From contig VBKQ01000127.1 of NCBI GenBank assembly GCA_005879505.1, positions 1 through 18,472 of the forward strand: DNA of 18,472 bases, read 5' to 3'. The notes below the pieces were generated by a model that was not told the origin of the DNA, ran no database searches, and worked only from the letters and a program-made list of their open reading frames with translations. The DNA is from Deltaproteobacteria bacterium (GTDB lineage Bacteria; Myxococcota; Myxococcia; Myxococcales; 40CM-4-68-19). Below, one piece after another: positions 14,538 to 18,472 of the stretch; position 1 is the first letter of the stretch; the number at the start of each line of letters is the position of its first letter. The translations under genes and the position numbers were made by a program.

Positions 14538-15176
14538 ATGTCCGAACGGAAGTCCGAAGAGCCGTGCGCAGTGGGTGCCCACACGTCTACTGTCAGCCGC
14601 CGGTCCTTTCTCGTCACCGCAGGGACGGCCGGAATCGTCGGTGCCGTGGATGCGGCCGAGGTCATGGGGCAGAGTCAGTATGCCGATCCGCCTGGAACAG
14701 TTGATCGCCGCGGCACCGTGGCGGTCGTGCTTCGCATCAATGGCAAGGAGCATCGACTTCGCGTGGACCCGCGGACGACGCTGCTCGATTGCCTGCGCGA
14801 GACCGTCGCCCTCACCGGCACGAAGAAGGGCTGCGACCACGGGCAGTGCGGCGCCTGTACCGTGCACGTGAACGGCCGGCGGGTCAATTCCTGTCTGAGC
14901 TTCGCCGTGATGCACGACGGCGACTCGATCACCACCGTCGAGGGCCTGGGCACGCCCGCGGCGCAACATCCCATGCAGGCGGCCTTCGTCGCGTGTGACG
15001 CGTATCAATGCGGCTACTGCACGTCGGGCCAGATCATGTCGGCCGTGGCGTTGCTCAAGGAACCCTGCGGTCCGAACGACGCGGACGTGAAGGAGCTCAT
15101 GAGCGGCAACATCTGCCGATGCGGGGCGTACCAGAACATCGTCGCCGCAATCCAGCAAGTTCGGCGGACGGCCTGA
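14538..15176 (+). CDS. paoA: aldehyde oxidoreductase 2Fe-2S subunit, Tat-exported (PaoA-like)
   Basis: GGAGG (14528-14532) lies five bases before ATG 14538. The 212-residue product opens with a twin-arginine signal (SRRSFLVTAGTAGIVGA, Arg21-Arg22). Next come the plant-type ferredoxin-like domain with Cys99, Cys104, Cys107 and Cys119 (KGCDHGQCGACTVHV to NSC) and the helical domain with Cys158, Cys161, Cys193 and Cys195 (QCGYCTSGQI, NICRCGAY). These bind the two [2Fe-2S] clusters that carry electrons from the molybdenum site to FAD. In the E. coli PaoABC complex this is the subunit with the Tat signal, and the folded three-part enzyme is exported with it to the periplasm; I infer the same here. 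The paoB-like gene follows 40 bases later, the paoC-like gene after that. Confidence 0.92.
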   Translation: MSERKSEEPCAVGAHTSTVSRRSFLVTAGTAGIVGAVDAAEVMGQSQYADPPGTVDRRGTVAVVLRINGKEHRLRVDPRTTLLDCLRETVALTGTKKGCDHGQCGACTVHVNGRRVNSCLSFAVMHDGDSITTVEGLGTPAAQHPMQAAFVACDAYQCGYCTSGQIMSAVALLKEPCGPNDADVKELMSGNICRCGAYQNIVAAIQQVRRTA

Positions 15177-15216
15177 GCACCGCTCACGGCGGCGCCAAAA
15201 GCCAGGAGCCATCGTC

Positions 15217-16218
15217 ATGCACACATTCGAATTCATTCGACCGAAGAACCCGGCACAGGCGATCGCCGTCGCGGCCGGGGCGAAGACCGCGCAGCAGGGC
15301 GCGGACATCCGATTCCTCGCCGGCGGAACGACGCTGATCGATCTGATGAAGCTGAATGTCGAGACGCCCGCGCAGCTGATCGACATCAATCGTCTGGGGC
15401 TCGACAAGATCGAGGCGACGCCCGACGGCGGGCTGAAGATCGGCGCGACGGTCCGGAATTCGGACCTCGCCTACCACGAAAAGGTGCGACGAGATTACTC
15501 GGTCTTATCCCAGGCCCTTCTCGCGGGCGCCTCGGCGCAACTCCGCAACATGGCCACGACGGCGGGCAACCTGCTCCAGCGCACGCGGTGCGTGTACTTC
15601 CGCGACACCGCCATGGCGTGCAACAAGCGGGAGCCCGGGACAGGGTGCTCCGCGATCGGCGGGAGCAACCGGACACTCGCCATCCTCGGGGCGAGCGAGC
15701 ACTGCATCGCGACCAATCCGTCGGACATGTGCGTGGCGCTGGCGACACTGGAAGCGACGATCCACGTGCAAGGGAAGAACGGCTCGCGTGCGGTACCGAT
15801 CGGCGACTTCCATCTTCTGCCCGGCAACACACCACAGCGTGAGACCGTGCTCGAGCCCGGCGATCTCGTCACGCACGTGACGCTGCCGCCGCCCGTCGCG
15901 GGAAGTCGTCAGGTGTACCTGAAGCTTCGCGACCGGGCGTCGTACGAGTTCGCCCTGGCGTCGGCGGCCGTCGTGCTCTCGCGCGCGCCGGGCAAGGTGA
16001 CGAGGGCGCGCATCGCGCTGGGCGGTGTCGGCACGAAGCCGTGGCGGTCTCCCGAGGCCGAATCTGTGCTCGTGGGTCAGCCGGCGAACGACGCGACCTT
16101 CCGAAAGGCGGCCGAGGCGGCGCTCCGCGACGCAAAACCCCAGAGCGAGAACGCGTTCAAAGTCGAGCTCGCCAGGCGCTGTCTCACCCACGCCCTCGAG
16201 ATGGCGACGACAGGCTGA
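15217..16218 (+). CDS. paoB: aldehyde oxidoreductase FAD subunit with 4Fe-4S insert (PaoB-like)
   Basis: The 333-residue product starts at ATG 15217, with AGGAG (15204-15208) eight bases upstream. The FAD-binding pattern is clear: FLAGGTTLIDLMK (33-45) and ATTAGNLLQRTRC (113-125). It is followed by the cysteine-rich segment typical of PaoB and 4-hydroxybenzoyl-CoA reductase-like subunits: Cys125, Cys135, Cys144 and Cys163, with Cys172 in PSDMCVALA. In E. coli PaoB a [4Fe-4S] cluster is bound in this insert. The C-terminal CO-dehydrogenase-flavoprotein domain follows (VYLKLRDRASYEFALASAAV, ARIALGGVGTKPWR). FAD passes electrons on to the final acceptor. The subunit has no signal of its own and should ride with the Tat-tagged small subunit. 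The frame is intact and the length is normal for the family. Confidence 0.93.
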   Translation: MHTFEFIRPKNPAQAIAVAAGAKTAQQGADIRFLAGGTTLIDLMKLNVETPAQLIDINRLGLDKIEATPDGGLKIGATVRNSDLAYHEKVRRDYSVLSQALLAGASAQLRNMATTAGNLLQRTRCVYFRDTAMACNKREPGTGCSAIGGSNRTLAILGASEHCIATNPSDMCVALATLEATIHVQGKNGSRAVPIGDFHLLPGNTPQRETVLEPGDLVTHVTLPPPVAGSRQVYLKLRDRASYEFALASAAVVLSRAPGKVTRARIALGGVGTKPWRSPEAESVLVGQPANDATFRKAAEAALRDAKPQSENAFKVELARRCLTHALEMATTG

Positions 16219-16237
16219 TTCGACTGGAGGATCGAAG

Positions 16238-18472
16238 ATGGCAACGACGACGTCACCGATCGGCCGCGACACGCCGCGCGTGGACGGTCCGGCCAAGGTG
16301 ACCGGGACGGCAAAGTACACCTCTGATTTCCACTTCCCCGGGATGCTGTACGCCGTACCGGTGGAGGCGACGATCGCCAATGGCCGGGTGGTCAAGCTCG
16401 ACACGGCCGCGGCCCAGGCCATGCGCGGCGTACGGGCGGTCTTCCATCGCGAGAACATCGGAAAGATCTTTCGCTCGGTCAAGGAACCCGGGTTCGCCGG
16501 CATCTGCGAGGAGCGGCGTCCGCCGTTCGAGGACGACGTCGTTCGCTATTACGGCCAGTACGTGGCGCTCGCCGTCGCGGAGACGTTCGAAGCCGCCAAG
16601 GCCGCTGCCGATGCGGTGCGCGTGACGTACGAAGCCCGGCAACCGAACGTCGAGACCCGGCTCACGGCGGAGGACGATCCCGACGTGATCGCCGCGACGT
16701 TTGGCCCGGAGCACCGCCTGCAAAGCCAGCGGGGTGACGCCGACGCCGCGTTCGCGAGCGCACCGATCAAGCTCGACCAGACGTACGTCACGCCGGCCGA
16801 GACGCACAATCCCATCGAACTGCACGCGACGATCGCGATCTGGGACGGCTCGATCCTGACGCTGTACGAGTCGACGCAGGGAGTCGTCAACCTCAGGGGC
16901 GTCCTCGCGCAGATGTTCGGCTTGCCGAAGGAAAACGTCCGCGTGATCTCGAAGTTCCTCGGCTCCGGATTCGGCGGCAAGCTGTTCCCCTGGACGCATT
17001 CGGCCCTTGCGGCCGCGGCGGCGCGGCAACTCGGCAGGCCGATCAAGCTCGTGGTCAGCCGGAAGATGATGTTCCAGACCGTCGGTCATCGAGCCCGCAC
17101 GCAGCAGCGCGTGCGTCTGGGCGCCACACCCGAGGGCAAGCTCGTCTCCCTGCAGCACGACTACGTCTACGACAGGTCCATGCTCGATGCCCACCACGAA
17201 GACTGTGGCGAGGCCACGCCATTCCAGTACAGCGTGCCCAACCTTCGCGTGGCGTTCGGCCGCGCGCGGCGCAACATCGGGGCAACCGCTGACATGCGCG
17301 GCCCCGGCGCCGTGCCCGGCCTCTACGCGACCGAGTCGGCGATGAACGAGTTGGCCGATCAGCTCAAGATCGATCCGGTCAAGCTGCGCGTCATCAACGA
17401 GCCGAAGATCGACGAGGGACTGGGGCTGCCGTTCTCGTCGCGGCACTTGCTCGAGTGCTTCACGCGGGGCGCCGAGAAATTCGGCTGGTCCAGGCGCACG
17501 CCCGAGGTTGGCTCGATGAAACGCGACGGCTTGACCTTGGGTTGGGGAATGGCCGGGGCCGCGTGGATCGCCGCGCGATTTCCCGCGGAGGCGAGCGTCG
17601 AGCTCCGCGACAACGGCACGGTTCGCGTCGCGTGCGGCACGCAGGACATCGGCACCGGCACGTATACGATTCTCGCGCAGCTCGCCTCGGACAAGACCGG
17701 CGTGCCGCTCGGCAAGATCGAAGTCGAGCTCGGCGATACCCTGCTCCCGGCAGGCCCGCTCTCGGGCGGCTCGATGGCGACCGCTTCTGTGGTGCCCGCG
17801 GTGTTCGCGGCGGCCGACGACGCGATCGCGTCCTTGATGGGCATCGCGATGGCCACCCCCGGCTCGCCGTTCGAGAAGCGGCGGCGAGAGGATCTCGCGT
17901 TAGAGAGCGGCCGGGTCTTCGTCAAGGCGGACGGTCCCGCCAAGGGCATGCAATTCGGCGATCTGCTCCGCCGGGCCAACCTGCGCCTCGTCAGCGGCAG
18001 CGGCCGGTCCGAATCGACGTTCGGCAATCCCAAACCGAAGTTCTCGATGCATTCGTTCGGCTGTCACTTCGTCGAGGTCACGTGGCAGCCGGAGACCGTC
18101 CGTCTGCGCGTGAGCCGTGTGGTCACGGTCATCGATGCCGGCCGGATCCTCAACCCGCTGGCCGGCCGCAACCAGATCGAGGGCGCGGTCGTGATGGGAA
18201 TCGGCATGGCGCTGCTCGAGCACACGACGTACGACCCGCGGAGCGGTGCGCCGATCAACAGCAACCTGGCCGACTACGTGATGACGGTCAATGCCGACTC
18301 CCCGGCGATCGAGGTGTATTTCCTCGACTTCCCTGACACGCAGCTCAACGAGCTCGGCGCGCGCGGCATCGGCGAGATCGGCCTGGCGGGCTTCGCCGCC
18401 GCGGTGACGGCGGCCGTCCATCACGCAACGGGGGTGCGGGTGCGTGAGCTGCCGATCAGGATCGAGGACCTG
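16238..18472 (+). CDS. paoC: aldehyde oxidoreductase molybdopterin subunit (PaoC-like), 3' end cut by window
   Basis: ATG 16238 follows GGAGG (16226-16230) by seven bases and lies 19 bases after the paoB-like stop. The frame is open for 745 codons to the right edge with no stop. The order is that of xanthine oxidase-family large subunits: an N-terminal hammerhead domain (DTPRVDGPAKVTGTAKYTSDF), GSGFGGK (242-248), DMRGPGAVPG with Arg354, GTQDIGTGTYTILAQ, VIDAGRILNPLAGRNQIEGA, and ARGIGEIGLAG with Glu713 as the expected catalytic base. The closing VRVRELPIRIEDL resembles the last 10-20 residues of PaoC, so only a short end is missing. In E. coli PaoC the cofactor is the cytosine dinucleotide form and the enzyme oxidises aromatic aldehydes; the substrate here is not known. 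A PaoD/XdhC-type cofactor-insertion gene would be expected downstream. Confidence 0.93.
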   Translation, partial: MATTTSPIGRDTPRVDGPAKVTGTAKYTSDFHFPGMLYAVPVEATIANGRVVKLDTAAAQAMRGVRAVFHRENIGKIFRSVKEPGFAGICEERRPPFEDDVVRYYGQYVALAVAETFEAAKAAADAVRVTYEARQPNVETRLTAEDDPDVIAATFGPEHRLQSQRGDADAAFASAPIKLDQTYVTPAETHNPIELHATIAIWDGSILTLYESTQGVVNLRGVLAQMFGLPKENVRVISKFLGSGFGGKLFPWTHSALAAAAARQLGRPIKLVVSRKMMFQTVGHRARTQQRVRLGATPEGKLVSLQHDYVYDRSMLDAHHEDCGEATPFQYSVPNLRVAFGRARRNIGATADMRGPGAVPGLYATESAMNELADQLKIDPVKLRVINEPKIDEGLGLPFSSRHLLECFTRGAEKFGWSRRTPEVGSMKRDGLTLGWGMAGAAWIAARFPAEASVELRDNGTVRVACGTQDIGTGTYTILAQLASDKTGVPLGKIEVELGDTLLPAGPLSGGSMATASVVPAVFAAADDAIASLMGIAMATPGSPFEKRRREDLALESGRVFVKADGPAKGMQFGDLLRRANLRLVSGSGRSESTFGNPKPKFSMHSFGCHFVEVTWQPETVRLRVSRVVTVIDAGRILNPLAGRNQIEGAVVMGIGMALLEHTTYDPRSGAPINSNLADYVMTVNADSPAIEVYFLDFPDTQLNELGARGIGEIGLAGFAAAVTAAVHHATGVRVRELPIRIEDL

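Noticed and set aside
16253..17446. 397-codon minus-strand open frame
   Set aside because: Antisense to the molybdopterin subunit, which has all its family motifs; the minus reading has none.
17455..18336. 293-codon plus-strand open frame in another phase of the molybdopterin gene
   Set aside because: The true frame continues without interruption through this region with family motifs; this one is Arg/Gly-rich shadow.

Overview
The window is GC-rich, densely coding bacterial DNA from a Gram-negative organism. It has a Tat-exported enzyme complex, a probable lipoprotein and strong GGAGG-type ribosome binding sites. The gene mix (single-chain pyruvate carboxylase, DnaJ-type zinc-finger protein beside a DEAD-box helicase, CNB/thioredoxin-reductase fusion, YciI/DGPF protein, exported bifunctional-nuclease-family protein, PaoABC-like oxidoreductase) fits a soil bacterium, perhaps Myxococcota or another deep-branching group. 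The sequence alone does not settle the taxon. No tRNA, rRNA, CRISPR array, transposase or phage gene was seen.

Layout. 1-3544: the 3' end of an alpha/beta hydrolase (+) converges with one nucleotide to spare on a pyruvate carboxylase gene (-), which is broken by an out-of-frame internal gap. 3545-5770: a loose accessory stretch with a possible relic of a secreted protein, a GNAT acetyltransferase, a coiled-coil hypothetical, a small helical protein (-), a GroEL C-terminal relic (-) and an 80-residue orphan. 5783-6939: a transglutaminase-like gene followed by a DksA/TraR-type zinc-finger gene (-), divergent from a small winged-helix-like gene (7011-7388, +) whose start lies in an inverted repeat. 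7393-12044: five genes on the minus strand. In transcription order they are an RBBP9/YdeN-type hydrolase (one-base frameshift), a CNB-thioredoxin-like-flavin reductase fusion (out-of-frame gap), a YciI/DGPF protein, a DnaJ-zinc-finger-like protein and an RhlE-type DEAD-box helicase; the last two are clearly coupled. 12112-13407: an unrecognised probable lipoprotein (+), then an intergenic stretch with a terminator-like hairpin. 13836-14351: an exported bifunctional-nuclease-family (DUF151) gene (-), divergent from 14538-18472, a paoABC-like operon. That operon encodes a Tat-exported 2Fe-2S subunit, an FAD/4Fe-4S subunit and a molybdopterin subunit, and it runs off the right edge a few residues before its expected end.

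The clearest functional unit is the PaoABC-type aldehyde oxidoreductase. The most unusual observation is that three genes (pyruvate carboxylase, the CNB-reductase fusion and the RBBP9-like hydrolase) each carry a frame-breaking lesion. Two of the lesions are losses of about 40-45 conserved codons that also change frame. This is either sequence or assembly damage or real gene decay, and reads across the three sites would decide. I found no convincing new multi-gene system.
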